Shown: positions 35,901 through 45,052 of the stretch, in pieces
How positions within the stretch are numbered: position 1 is the first letter of the stretch
Layout: every line of letters begins with the position of its first letter
Assembly (NCBI RefSeq): GCF_009764645.1
Contig: NZ_RWIM01000220.1
Coordinates: 20,555 to 84,554 of the forward strand
Origin: Pseudomonas sp. PB106
GTDB lineage: Bacteria > Pseudomonadota > Gammaproteobacteria > Pseudomonadales > Pseudomonadaceae
Direction of reading: 5' to 3'
DNA length: 64,000 nt
The notes under the pieces: generated by a model
The model's database searches: none
What the model was told of the DNA's origin: nothing
Seen by the model: only the letters and a program-made list of their open reading frames with translations
Position numbers and translations under genes: made by a program

Positions 35901-37993
35901 GTCGGGTCGTCGCTGCGCATCTGCTCGATGAAGGTTTCGATGTCGCGGTCGATGCCCAGTCGGGTGAGGGTATCGGTGAGCAGCACCGGAGGCTGAAGGT
36001 TTTCCACGTACATGCGGCGCAACTCACCGGTGTCGGTGCCGCTGATCTGCCGTGCGGTTTCCAGCTCGGCGTCGCTGAGCGCGGCAGCGGCCGGGCCGAG
36101 CCGACGCAGCAGCTTGGCGTCATCCCATGTGCGCGGGTGCTCGAATTCGATCACACAGGCGCCCGCGCCGTTGAGCCTGACTTCGGGCCGGTAGGCGTCG
36201 GCGCGTTCGGGGTGCTTGATGTAATGCTGAGCGGTTTTGCCATCCCGGGTGATTTCATAATGCTGGTCGTCAACGCGCAAAATCTGCTTGCCGTTGTAGC
36301 GATGCAAGCCGTCGGCGTCGGATCGGGCGGCCGGTGTCAGGCCGACCTCTTTGAGTCGGTAAGGCGCCAGATCGGGGTTCCACAAGCGCGTTTCACCGCC
36401 GGGCATCTGCACCGGCAACAGGCTGTCGACAAACGCCGAGGCTTTGTTGAGCAACGGCTTGCCGGCGCTGAAACCGGCGGCCATGGCGGCTGTTTGCGCC
36501 ACTTGATCGAGGACCCCCACCAGATGATCGATGGCTTCGGTCCACTGACCTTCGGCAAGGTCGACCACGCCGGTGATGACTTCTTTGCCAAGCTGAAAAG
36601 CGCTGTATGCCAGCATCATTTCGCCCAGACCGGGAACGAAAGGCGCCGCCACCATCAGCGCGACGTTGAAGATGTCCCAGGCGATTTTCGCGAAGTTGTC
36701 CCACCACGCCTTGCGCGCATGGCTGTCGGCGTCTGCCGTGGAAATGGCGATCTCGCGGGCATCCTTGAGCACCTTGTCGAGCTTGGTTTGAAACAGATGC
36801 GCAGCCATATCGCCGGTGAATGCCGTGCGCACAAACTGCAGGTCGGGCTGTTCCACGGGGTCATCGCGCCATGCGGGGCGTTGATCGGGTTCAACATCGC
36901 GGTGAAAGGCCAGTGTGGTCAGGCGCGCCTGCAAACCGGCGAAGAAATGGCCGCGCTGTTGTTGATCGACAAACTGGCTGAAGAACTGCCGATAACTGAT
37001 CTGCGATGACGGGGCGATGGTGTTTTCACGCAGTTGTCGCGCCAGTTCACGAACGAAGGCTTTCCATGAGTCGTATTGCTTGAAAGGGTGTTCGGGATCG
37101 TGGGGCACATAGACAACGATCGGGTCGTTGCCGGTGGCCTGTTGCGCCACCGGGCCGAACACCACAATGCCGGTCAGCGTGGTGCCGAGCAGAGACAGAT
37201 TGCAGCATTCAGTGACCTTGCCTAGCAAAGTCAGGCCGGTGTTTCCCGCCAGCAGACCGGTGACCACCGCATACGCGTTGTCGCTGATATCACCCTTGGC
37301 CAGGGCCATCGCTGCGGCGTTCTCGAACATCGCCTTTTCATTGGCGATGAGTTTGGTCTTCAGCTCCAGCCGATCGAGCACGCCGATGGGCTTGAGGATT
37401 TGCTTCACATGCGCCTGGTATTGCCTGCCGATGTCCAGTTCCCGGCACAGCGTCATGAACTGTTTGATGGTCATGTTGCGCTGGATCTGCTGGGTGGTGA
37501 AATGGCCGCGGGCGTCGGGTTGGCTGGTGAAAGCCGAATCCTTTTTGATAAACGCCTCGCCGACGGCAAAGTTGTGCAGAGCGGCATCCAGCAACGACAC
37601 GCTGCGCGCGGTGGTACCCCCCAACGGGTCGGGTAATCCCCACGAACCACCTTTGGGGATGTAGAGCAGCAGGTACGTGGTTCTGACGTCGACGTTCACT
37701 GCGTACTTTTGCCGCAAGGCGCGGCGCAGCAGAGGTTCTGCAAAGGCGCGTGCATCCTGGGTCTGGGCCAGGGCTTTATCGACCGCGTTCTGGGTGATCC
37801 AGGACGCCTTGTTGGTGTCGTCGAGCTCGGGGTTTTGCGCGTGCCACGGTTCGATCTTGCGGGTAGCCCGAGCCAAGGCCTGGACGCGCTCCGGAGCGGC
37901 GGTCTGAAAGTGTGCGCTGATGGTTTGTTTGAGCAGTGCGTGGTGTTTGCTTGCGCCTGCGGGGTGGCTGGCAGGCAGGGTTGGTACCGACAT
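32948..37993 (-). CDS. Large toxin-like protein with LRR and NEL-type E3 ubiquitin ligase domain
   Basis: A 1681-residue protein with no signal peptide. The N-terminal 600 or so residues resemble the DUF6543 dermonecrotic-toxin-like helical domain, with hydrophobic stretches near 435-470 and 510-530. About residues 1190-1310 hold leucine-rich repeats (LEVLRLSENNIHLKPDDVER, LEILRLDDNPL, LKVLTLNNTGI). The C-terminal part is a NEL domain with TTCADAGAQLFNNMG, whose Cys1448 matches the catalytic CxD of IpaH/SspH ligases. Such enzymes ubiquitinate host proteins. The ATG at 37993 was chosen because AAGGA sits 8 bases before it; the ATG at 38002 would overlap that site. The route of secretion is unknown. 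Confidence 0.87.
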   Translation of the reverse strand: MSVPTLPASHPAGASKHHALLKQTISAHFQTAAPERVQALARATRKIEPWHAQNPELDDTNKASWITQNAVDKALAQTQDARAFAEPLLRRALRQKYAVNVDVRTTYLLLYIPKGGSWGLPDPLGGTTARSVSLLDAALHNFAVGEAFIKKDSAFTSQPDARGHFTTQQIQRNMTIKQFMTLCRELDIGRQYQAHVKQILKPIGVLDRLELKTKLIANEKAMFENAAAMALAKGDISDNAYAVVTGLLAGNTGLTLLGKVTECCNLSLLGTTLTGIVVFGPVAQQATGNDPIVVYVPHDPEHPFKQYDSWKAFVRELARQLRENTIAPSSQISYRQFFSQFVDQQQRGHFFAGLQARLTTLAFHRDVEPDQRPAWRDDPVEQPDLQFVRTAFTGDMAAHLFQTKLDKVLKDAREIAISTADADSHARKAWWDNFAKIAWDIFNVALMVAAPFVPGLGEMMLAYSAFQLGKEVITGVVDLAEGQWTEAIDHLVGVLDQVAQTAAMAAGFSAGKPLLNKASAFVDSLLPVQMPGGETRLWNPDLAPYRLKEVGLTPAARSDADGLHRYNGKQILRVDDQHYEITRDGKTAQHYIKHPERADAYRPEVRLNGAGACVIEFEHPRTWDDAKLLRRLGPAAAALSDAELETARQISGTDTGELRRMYVENLQPPVLLTDTLTRLGIDRDIETFIEQMRSDDPTVYGRADSVTQLQIMTQHGMWPKNASMRVIDGQGKQLWEHSEPQTPLGRKLVVQLQERQLLKGELLSTVMSTLDDNGTAVILDQPPGTPSGSLATRTQALRTRIVEIAARERQKLFDADYASREDTRKTMIRTMREQFPEIPTRGLDNLLAVASASERKVIEDEARLPLRLKRIAQELQLETRTARSYEGFYRDSLISADTERLVLNALRIHSDALDEVRLEIRQDRFDGELICKAGPAQAQVVRILVKGENNSYEVRDPANTQLHAAADLYRAVLQALPDKQRQNLGYLPREGTQFKQWLMVKTEPAVERRIALDPRDPPPPVPTQDLLLLRGPTLSRSPRTLDERVTDLYPHFNPQEVSRFVKALTDRGEASETLTRLEQELGELRDTINSWMFEHVIDWGMHSSDFLMTGGKYLTDQLLECFERRSDVLGKRSVHPLAEYALDLSSEAPGYDLERWWKKLPGIKKYARQIDTLNVDNVRLRSKQSSLLDDFNHVRHLSARHCELPRLPMAIGKMQGLEVLRLSENNIHLKPDDVERLRHLTRLEILRLDDNPLGARIDIGRMPRLKVLTLNNTGIDTWPDGVFNHRRPRSFFLDMQQNPITEVPSVPVGSDQAFIIARTRIFTLNLSDANRIAYEEYRTSVGFSAIHFYSTKANNEMTRWPIYEDRIWHNHAGLGTYRQEAWGDLATELNSKGFFKVIENLRQSADYLAGGEQRMELSHRVWRTIEAAYLNHDLRDELFIMTTAPTTCADAGAQLFNNMGIKVLASEAQSTSTSAAELQTSMVTLARGAARLEAVGEIARADIRGRTQGFDEVEVHLAYETNLAARLQLPWQSESMLYRQIADVSDQAIDRAYDKVIADEQGDGLVDRMLDLSIWSTFLEEAYPAEYKQNFLSFQDKIGQLEDLRILQEQWVNAADLPATQAQLREQMTALAKQIPVSESLIFTATTMTEQAYGQISIDLGEQKKQLGRNLTRTALKEAGL

Positions 37994-38150
37994 CGTGATC
38001 ATCCTTGAGTCTCGATTGGGATGATCAGGCTAGCGCCAGCGGTGAGGAAAAAAACGCGCAAAAATCAGCGGATCAAACCGGCCATTGCGTGCTGGACACA
38101 TTCAAAAACAGCAACAGAAAAATAGCCGGTTACCACCTCTTCGGCCATGC

Positions 38151-41100
38151 TTACTGCTGCGCCACCTGGGTCGGCTGGCAAGCGGTGTCGCTGCCCGGTT
38201 GCAGGTACGAGGTCAGGATCGGCGCCATGCCTTTGAGCACCTGTACGGGCAGCGCCGAGGTGAACTTGAAGTTTTCCGCCGAACGCCCAGGCACGAACGC
38301 GGTGAGCGTGCCGAAGTGATGATCGCCGATGTAGAACACGAAGGTCGCCGTGCGGTTGATCGACTTCGAACTGAGAATCCGCCCGCCGGAACCGATGGCC
38401 TCGATGCGGTTGTCACCGGTACCGGTCTTGCCGCCCATGGCCAACGGCGTACCGTCGGCCAGTTTGAAGCTGCCCGAGACGCGTTTGGCCGTACCGGCAT
38501 CGACCACTTGCGACAACGCTTCACGCATGGCCGTGGCGACTTCCGATGGCATCACCCGTTTGCCGACATGCGGGTCGTTGACCAGTTTGGTTTCGTAAGG
38601 CGTGCCTTGCGCAAAGTGCAGGCTGTCGATGCGCAGGGTCGGCATGCGTACGCCATCGTTGAGGATGGTGCCGATCAACTCGGCCAGCGCCGCCGGACGA
38701 TCCCCGGAGCTGCCGATGGCGGTGGCCAGCGACGGCACCAGATGGTCGAACGGGTAGCCGACTTTCTGCCAGCGCTGGTGAATCTCGAGGAACGCTTCGA
38801 TCTCCAGCATGGTGCGAATGCGGCTGTCACGGGCGCCCTTGTGCTTGCTTTTGAACAGCCAGCTATAGACTTCCTGGCGCTCGAAATGGCTGGCTTTGAC
38901 GATGTCCTTGAAGGTCGCGTCCGGGTTTTTCAACAGGTAGCCCATCATCCACAGGTCCAGCGGATGCACCTTGGCGATGAAGCCCTGATCGGGCAGGTCG
39001 TAGCTGCCGGGACCGTAGGAATCGTAGAGGCGGATCAGCCGGTCATCGGTGAGCTTCTCGGTAAGCTTGGCGCCTTTGAGGTGCGCACGCACAAAGGTGT
39101 TGAAGTCTTCCTGACTGGCTTCCGGCAGCAGATAACGATGAACAGCGGCCATGCGGATTGGGGTTGGACGCATGCCGTCGAGGAAGGTGTCGAGGCGTGC
39201 CTGGGTGTCTTTGTTGCGGTATTTTTTCCAGAACTTGAGCTGAAACGAGGTGCCTTCGCGGTCGGCGAAATTGGCCAGATATTCCTGCCGGCGCGGGTCG
39301 CGATCATCCTTGAGCAATTCCGCGCTGCTGTTGGGCCCGGAGTAGGTGACGTAGCGCACCACATCGCGCATCAGGCGAATGAACGGCAGGTTGATGGACT
39401 CGCGCAGGGCGTCGCGCAGAGTCGGCAGGCGCCCGTTGTCCTCCTTGCGAAAGTTATGAAACACATGCAGACCGCCACCGGTGAAAAACGCCTCGCCGGG
39501 GCTGGCCGAGTATTTGCGATCAAGCGCGGCGCCAAGCATCTTCGACAGGTCGTGGTCCTTGTTCTGGATCAGGTAGTCGATGACCCACTGACTCAAGCGG
39601 TCCTGATCGGGCACTTCGACTTTCTTCAATTCCGGCACGCTCATGGCGCCGTACTTGTCGTGCAGCTCGGCGATGATTTGCAGGTAGGTGGTCAGCACGC
39701 GCATCTTCGCCGTCGAGCCAAGTTCCAGTTTGCTGCCTTCGTTGATGTCGAACGGCTGGTCGGTGCTGTCGGTCTGCACCCGCACGCGCGATCCGTCCGG
39801 AGTCAGTTCGAACAAGGTGAAGCTGTAACGCACCTGGGTGGTGCTGGTCGGCGTCAGCAGGCGTTCGCCGAGCAGGCCGATCTGGGCGGCGAAGGCCGGG
39901 TCGGCGAGTTTTTTCAGGTACTCGGTGGCCTGGGTTTGCAGGTCACCCTGCAAGGTGCTGGTGGCCGAAAGGTCGAGGCGGTCCAGATCGTAGAGCGGAC
40001 GATTGAGCATGCTCGCCAGACGGCTGCGGGCCGCGCTGATGCCCTTGTTGGTTTCAATCGGCTGCATGGTCGGCTGAGTCTGCCAGTCGCGATAGCTGAC
40101 CTTGCTCGCCAGCGCGGCATCGGCCAGGGCGCTGTCGATTACACCGCTTTGTTTGAGCAGGCGCAGGTGGCTGTCAGTGAGGTCGGTGAGTTCTTCACGA
40201 CCCTTGTTCAAATAATGCGAAGGGCGGCGTTGGGCGATCATCAACGAAAGCATTTCGCGCAGGGCCAGACCTTTGTCAGCCATGGTTTTCGGGTCGGTGG
40301 CCGGGCTGTTCAGCTGCTCGTTGGCTTTGGTGAAGTCGCTGCCGTACCAGACACGCAAACCTTCGGCCATGCCATGCACTTCGCCGTGGCCCGGCACCGC
40401 CGACAGCGGCACGCTGTTGAGGTAATCGCGGACGATGTTCTGCCGCGCGCCGAGGGTTTGCGGGCCGTCCTGATAGGCGCGCACGCTGGCGGACATCATC
40501 TGGCGCAGCTTTTCCGCGCCGGACACTGTCAGGCCGTCAGGGGAATGCCGGTATTTTTCCAGTTGCGTGGCCAAGGTGCTGCCGCCGGCCGACTGGCCGG
40601 GCAGGTGGAGCAACTTCGCCATTTGCGACCAAGCGGCCATGCCGAAGCGCGGCCAGTCCACCGCCGGGTTGGCCAGCGGTTGTTTGGGGTCGAGCAGAAA
40701 ACGGTTTTCGATGAACAGAAGGCTGCTGACCACCACCGGCGGAATGGCGGCGAAGTTCGAGTACAGCTGTTGCGGATAGTTGTATTTGTACAGCGGCGCG
40801 GCCCGGCAATCGGTGATCGACAGTCCTGCCTGAATCTTCTCCGAGTAGGGCACGAACAAGCCCTTGTCGGTGTAGCTGAGCAGGGCGGGGGAGAAGCGGG
40901 TCTGCTCGGTGACCACGTAATCGCGTTTGAGCAGGCGCGGCAGGAATTCATCGAGGGAGCTGTAGCCCAGACGCAAATCGAATGGCCCGTTGCCCGGATA
41001 ACGAATGGCTTCGCTCGGACCCGGTTCGAGCTTGTAGGTCAATTTCGCCGCATATTGGCTGAGCTCACGGGCCTGAAACCGCGAGGTGCGCATTTCCTTG

Positions 41101-41285
41101 GATGCGGCCAGCCCCACGACAATCGCGATAATCACCAGCAACAGCCAGAACGCCTTCCAGCCATGCCGGTGACGGCGTGGTTTTTCAGGTTTTTCAGGGG
41201 GAGACGCTTCATCCACACGTTCAGTCGGGACCACGGTTTTACTCGAATCGGTTTGCCACAAAGCGCCCATAGTCGACTGATCCAT
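38151..41285 (-). CDS. Class A penicillin-binding protein-like transglycosylase/transpeptidase
   Basis: A 1044-residue inner-membrane protein with one N-terminal transmembrane helix (about residues 46-61) after a charged cytoplasmic tail. The GT51 transglycosylase domain has IENRF, GGSTLATQLEK and ARQNIVRDYLNSVP. The transpeptidase part has LGSTAKMRVL (SxxK), RESINLPFIRL (SxN) and GGKTGTGDNR (KTG). It would polymerise and cross-link peptidoglycan. Unusually for class A PBPs, the transpeptidase domain is long and contains inserts. Its counterpart in P. aeruginosa is PA0788, which lies beside an amino acid permease, as here. The two toxin-like genes flank it. The weak Shine-Dalgarno leaves the exact start uncertain (41270 is an alternative). 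Confidence 0.88.
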   Translation of the reverse strand: MDQSTMGALWQTDSSKTVVPTERVDEASPPEKPEKPRRHRHGWKAFWLLLVIIAIVVGLAASKEMRTSRFQARELSQYAAKLTYKLEPGPSEAIRYPGNGPFDLRLGYSSLDEFLPRLLKRDYVVTEQTRFSPALLSYTDKGLFVPYSEKIQAGLSITDCRAAPLYKYNYPQQLYSNFAAIPPVVVSSLLFIENRFLLDPKQPLANPAVDWPRFGMAAWSQMAKLLHLPGQSAGGSTLATQLEKYRHSPDGLTVSGAEKLRQMMSASVRAYQDGPQTLGARQNIVRDYLNSVPLSAVPGHGEVHGMAEGLRVWYGSDFTKANEQLNSPATDPKTMADKGLALREMLSLMIAQRRPSHYLNKGREELTDLTDSHLRLLKQSGVIDSALADAALASKVSYRDWQTQPTMQPIETNKGISAARSRLASMLNRPLYDLDRLDLSATSTLQGDLQTQATEYLKKLADPAFAAQIGLLGERLLTPTSTTQVRYSFTLFELTPDGSRVRVQTDSTDQPFDINEGSKLELGSTAKMRVLTTYLQIIAELHDKYGAMSVPELKKVEVPDQDRLSQWVIDYLIQNKDHDLSKMLGAALDRKYSASPGEAFFTGGGLHVFHNFRKEDNGRLPTLRDALRESINLPFIRLMRDVVRYVTYSGPNSSAELLKDDRDPRRQEYLANFADREGTSFQLKFWKKYRNKDTQARLDTFLDGMRPTPIRMAAVHRYLLPEASQEDFNTFVRAHLKGAKLTEKLTDDRLIRLYDSYGPGSYDLPDQGFIAKVHPLDLWMMGYLLKNPDATFKDIVKASHFERQEVYSWLFKSKHKGARDSRIRTMLEIEAFLEIHQRWQKVGYPFDHLVPSLATAIGSSGDRPAALAELIGTILNDGVRMPTLRIDSLHFAQGTPYETKLVNDPHVGKRVMPSEVATAMREALSQVVDAGTAKRVSGSFKLADGTPLAMGGKTGTGDNRIEAIGSGGRILSSKSINRTATFVFYIGDHHFGTLTAFVPGRSAENFKFTSALPVQVLKGMAPILTSYLQPGSDTACQPTQVAQQ

Positions 41286-41812
41286 TCACGCAGATTGATC
41301 GGACTTGTCTGAAGCTTAGACGCTGGTTTGGCGATGGGAGGGGGAATTGTGAAGGGCGTGCGCATTTTCTTTGGGCCGGTTGAGCCGATCCAGGGCCTCA
41401 GGCATTTGCGCGAGGGCATTTAGAGTTTCCCAACCCGGTTGGCGTTTCATTAACCATGAAAGCAGCGTGCAGAAAAGTGTCGCTGGGTGTTGGCAATGTC
41501 TGGTCAGGTATATGACGGCCTGGATAAGTAACCATTTACAAGATTTGGCTACTGTTCGCAGTTTCGAGTTTCGTAGTGCCGGGAGTATTCGCGTGCCGAT
41601 GCTGGTTCAGTTGTAAGTAAGCGTTGTTTATGAATGTTGCCAATTGACGGGTTTCTCGATGTGAATTTTTTACCAAGGGCTAAATCGCTGAAGCGCACTG
41701 GGTTGTCATCAGTCTTGTATTTAATTGGTAATGCTTGCGGTGTTCTTTTTTGCTGGGCGTTGTTGTTTTCTTTTGATTCGTCTTATCTATTTCGCTCATC
41801 AAGGAAACACGT
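41286..41812. other. AT-rich gap before the 1079-residue toxin-like gene
   Basis: 527 bases of comparatively low GC content. No gene, terminator or repeat was recognised. The stretch must hold the promoters of both flanking genes. A Shine-Dalgarno AAGGAAA lies about ten bases before the ATG at 41813. Confidence 0.6.
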
Positions 41813-44800
41813 ATGTCTGGTTTCAATACTTCGTCCGCAGATGGTTCTGTGCCTGATAATAATTCGAATGATTTACTGGCCGAATTTGACAATATCTTGC
41901 CGCACTTTTTTGGTGATTTTACCGGGGCGTTATCCTGGACAGTCCCTTGGAGCACTGCCCAACAGCACAGCGCCTATAACGCGGCGTTGGCTTATCTTCA
42001 GACGCTCGATAGCTATGCAAGACCTGGCCTGGGCGTACTGGATCATCTGAATGACGGGCAGCCGCTTTCAAGTGCCGTATTGGCCGACCCCGCCCGAGCG
42101 CTTGAAGCCTTGGTGCGTGGTCCGCAGGGGCAGGCACTCGGGCTGGCGGTACAGACGAAGATGAACTCGGTTTCGACCGATATCAGTATTGATGAACACG
42201 CTTTGGCTGCGATTCAACTGGTATTGGGGCGTGTTTCCATTGGCGTCGCTGATCGAAACATCATTGCGGATTTTGACCTGGCAGATTCTCGACACTGGGG
42301 CCAGACCGCTTCAACGATCGTAAAAGAGTTCCGGGATTTCCTCACGCGGTCCTCCAGGAGCAGTGCGCAGATGTCCGGTTTGACTGCGCATGTCGTGCTG
42401 GCGGGGTACGCCAGTGTCTACCTGATCAAAGACATCCCCGACAGCGTGAAGTATGGCAGTGCTGCCTGGGTCAACCTGGCGGTTGCCGCAGCCGTCATTG
42501 AAGCCCAGACGCCGGGGAGGGTTGCCAACATGACCTTCGGCCAAGTGATGATCTATGCGGAAAACGCCGAATTGGTTGATCCGCAAGTCGCCCGGTTGGC
42601 CAAGACCTTGGCGATGATCGATTGGGGCTTCATCAATGGCTTGATCGAAGAGAAAGCCGACACTCGTGTAACCGATGCAGAGTTGAGCGCGATTGCGCTG
42701 GCATTCAATCGACAATTGAAAGAGCGGCTTGAGGCATCGGCGTTGTTGGACAGCAAGATTCCAAGCCGTAAGGCAATAGCCTTGGAAAAACTCAAAGCGA
42801 AGTTCACGGGCAACGTCCCATTTGAAGCCCCGCTGTTTTACGACAAACGCTCAGGCGTGGATGTCGGCGTGGACGAAATCGCATCAGCAACTTGGGGTCT
42901 GCATTCGCTGTTGGACATCGCGATGATGGGAGGCCCGCCGTACTACACGTGGGGCACTGAAAACTTGCGTTTTTCCTGGCTTCTTCGTGACATCAACTCG
43001 CCGCTGGATCTCGGTGTCGAAAAGGACTTTACGGCTCAGTTCGACGCCACTATCGGTTCTCTCAAGAAAGGGGCCGTGACGACCATCAAACATCTGATTT
43101 CCGAGTTACCATTGCAAGACAGGGAAAATCTGGAATATGGAAAAATCGATTTTTACCAAGACAAGGAATACACGCTGAGTAACGCATTCTGGGGGCGAAG
43201 TCTGAAGGACATAGATCCTCAACTGTCAATGAAAGTGGAATTCAATGGCAAGGTCTCCATTTACTACATCAATTTGAAAAAAGGCGTGATTGGCAGACAC
43301 AAGAACCATCCCGGGAAAGCGACAGAGAGCCCCCATCCGAATATCCCGAGCGTCATCCGCGCCACAGAGCTATTTGCAACGGAACGCCCATTGCTGGCGA
43401 GTTCCATGCAGCGCTCGCCATTGCCCACGCCCAGCAGTTATTCCAGCCGCAGAACCCTGGAAATCGCCTTGGCTTTTGTACTGCATCTGGACCTGGACAA
43501 CCAAAAAGTCCTGCAGGAAGCCAGAGGCCAGACCACCCAAGACAAACACGCGGCGAAACTCCAGGCTGCGGTGGACTTCGTCCTCAACATGATCCCGTTC
43601 AAATCGGCCATCAGCAACTTCATCAAGGGCAACTACGCCGATGGCGCAATGGATCTGTTCATGGATGTATTGGGCTTCGTCACTGCCGGCGCCGGCATTG
43701 TCTCCAAATTGGCGAGCGTCGCGACCAAGACCGCATCGGCACTCACCAAAGCATTGCGTGCTGCCAGAATCATCGGGACATTCGTCATCGGCGAACTTAA
43801 TCCACTCAGCGCATTACCCGCGTTGTTGGGCGGCACTGCCAGTCTTCTGGGCCGAGGCATCAAGTATGTCGGTGTACGCGCTCTGCGCCAGCTCGAATCG
43901 CTGCGCACGGCGCCGGATGGTTATAAATTGTTGCAAACGCTGGGTAAACAGCACGGCCCGACATTGTTAGGCACCTTTAAGGTGGGTGAAGACAGTATTG
44001 CGGGCGTAGGAGTGTTGAAAAACGGTGACTGGTACCCCTACAACGTCCAGACCAACCGAATCTATGGTTCACCTGGAACTTTCGCGCCTAAATCCCCCGG
44101 TACCAGTCAACTCTTCGGGCCGAACGTCTCGGATCCCAAGTACCACGTCGAATACCACAGCAACTTGTTAAATGCGCGAACCCCGGGCAATTATCCGGCC
44201 TATCAAAAAGGTTTCGAGAAGGGAGGGCTGGAGCAGATCAGTGGTCACCGTCGCGCAATGGATCTTGATGATTTGTACGCATTGGCATCCCGTTCCGACC
44301 TGACTCCCGAACAGATTGGCGCAGTCACCAAAGAGATCAGCAACAAGCTGTTGGACAACAGTGCTTACTATTCCAGCCTGTTGTTGCAGGACGTCCAGGG
44401 TGCGGGCGTCAAAGTCACGCCGTTGTCCCAGAGTTATTATGCGGCCAATGTTGATGTGACGACGAAGGGGGAGTGTGCCGGGCTGGCGAATGCTATGGCG
44501 GTTGCCATGCATTACGGCAAAGAACAAACGCTTCTGCAGAACTTCTACAAGGTTTCCAGCAAATCCGATAATCGACCGTCGCAAAAATTCATCAAGGATC
44601 TGAGGGGCTTCCAGGACCGGGTCAACAACACTCAGACATTTCACTTGAACGTCACGCCAGAGGTCAAAAGTGCCGATAATATTATTCAAGATCTGCTGGG
44701 ATCTGCTGACTCCAAGAGCTTCAGGATCAGCACCCGCAATCACGGCATGGTCGCGGGAATTAGAGTCATCGACACAAAACCGCTCTGGTTTTTCTACGAT

Positions 44801-45052
44801 CCCAATGCGGGATTGGCGAAATTTGAAACCATTGAGGCCATGAAAGGGGGTCTGCACCGGGTGCTGGAAAGCGGCGCACTCGCCTCGACCTACGACACGT
44901 TCAAAAATACCAAAGGCGGGCGTGTGTATGAGGTCAGCGTTTTCCGTCTCGATGATATTGACGACGATTACATTGATCGCGTCGAGGATTTGTCCCACAT
45001 CGAGTTGCCGGATTTGCCTGATGAACTCTTTTCGATTCAGGTCGTTCAGTGA
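41813..45052 (+). CDS. Large toxin-like protein with a papain-like (YopT/C58-like) cysteine protease end
   Basis: A 1079-residue protein without a signal peptide. The N-terminal half is helical and unrecognised. About residues 590-690 form a hydrophobic or amphipathic stretch (MIPFKSAISNF, MDLFMDVLGFVTAGAGIVS) like those of dermonecrotic-type toxins. Near the C-terminus, Cys888 (GECAGLANAM), His977 (NHGMVAGI) and Asp996 (FFYDPNAG) form a C-H-D triad in the order and context of YopT/AvrPphB-like C58 proteases. C58 proteases cleave prenylated or other host proteins; the substrate here is unknown. Third-position GC is lower than in nearby genes, suggesting transfer. Confidence 0.78.
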   Translation: MSGFNTSSADGSVPDNNSNDLLAEFDNILPHFFGDFTGALSWTVPWSTAQQHSAYNAALAYLQTLDSYARPGLGVLDHLNDGQPLSSAVLADPARALEALVRGPQGQALGLAVQTKMNSVSTDISIDEHALAAIQLVLGRVSIGVADRNIIADFDLADSRHWGQTASTIVKEFRDFLTRSSRSSAQMSGLTAHVVLAGYASVYLIKDIPDSVKYGSAAWVNLAVAAAVIEAQTPGRVANMTFGQVMIYAENAELVDPQVARLAKTLAMIDWGFINGLIEEKADTRVTDAELSAIALAFNRQLKERLEASALLDSKIPSRKAIALEKLKAKFTGNVPFEAPLFYDKRSGVDVGVDEIASATWGLHSLLDIAMMGGPPYYTWGTENLRFSWLLRDINSPLDLGVEKDFTAQFDATIGSLKKGAVTTIKHLISELPLQDRENLEYGKIDFYQDKEYTLSNAFWGRSLKDIDPQLSMKVEFNGKVSIYYINLKKGVIGRHKNHPGKATESPHPNIPSVIRATELFATERPLLASSMQRSPLPTPSSYSSRRTLEIALAFVLHLDLDNQKVLQEARGQTTQDKHAAKLQAAVDFVLNMIPFKSAISNFIKGNYADGAMDLFMDVLGFVTAGAGIVSKLASVATKTASALTKALRAARIIGTFVIGELNPLSALPALLGGTASLLGRGIKYVGVRALRQLESLRTAPDGYKLLQTLGKQHGPTLLGTFKVGEDSIAGVGVLKNGDWYPYNVQTNRIYGSPGTFAPKSPGTSQLFGPNVSDPKYHVEYHSNLLNARTPGNYPAYQKGFEKGGLEQISGHRRAMDLDDLYALASRSDLTPEQIGAVTKEISNKLLDNSAYYSSLLLQDVQGAGVKVTPLSQSYYAANVDVTTKGECAGLANAMAVAMHYGKEQTLLQNFYKVSSKSDNRPSQKFIKDLRGFQDRVNNTQTFHLNVTPEVKSADNIIQDLLGSADSKSFRISTRNHGMVAGIRVIDTKPLWFFYDPNAGLAKFETIEAMKGGLHRVLESGALASTYDTFKNTKGGRVYEVSVFRLDDIDDDYIDRVEDLSHIELPDLPDELFSIQVVQ

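Noticed and set aside
38085..41312. A very long open frame on the plus strand opposite the PBP gene
   Set aside because: The PBP gene carries full catalytic motifs in the other strand. The frame is the expected mirror of GC-rich codon bias, with low-complexity Arg/His/Gln-rich translation.
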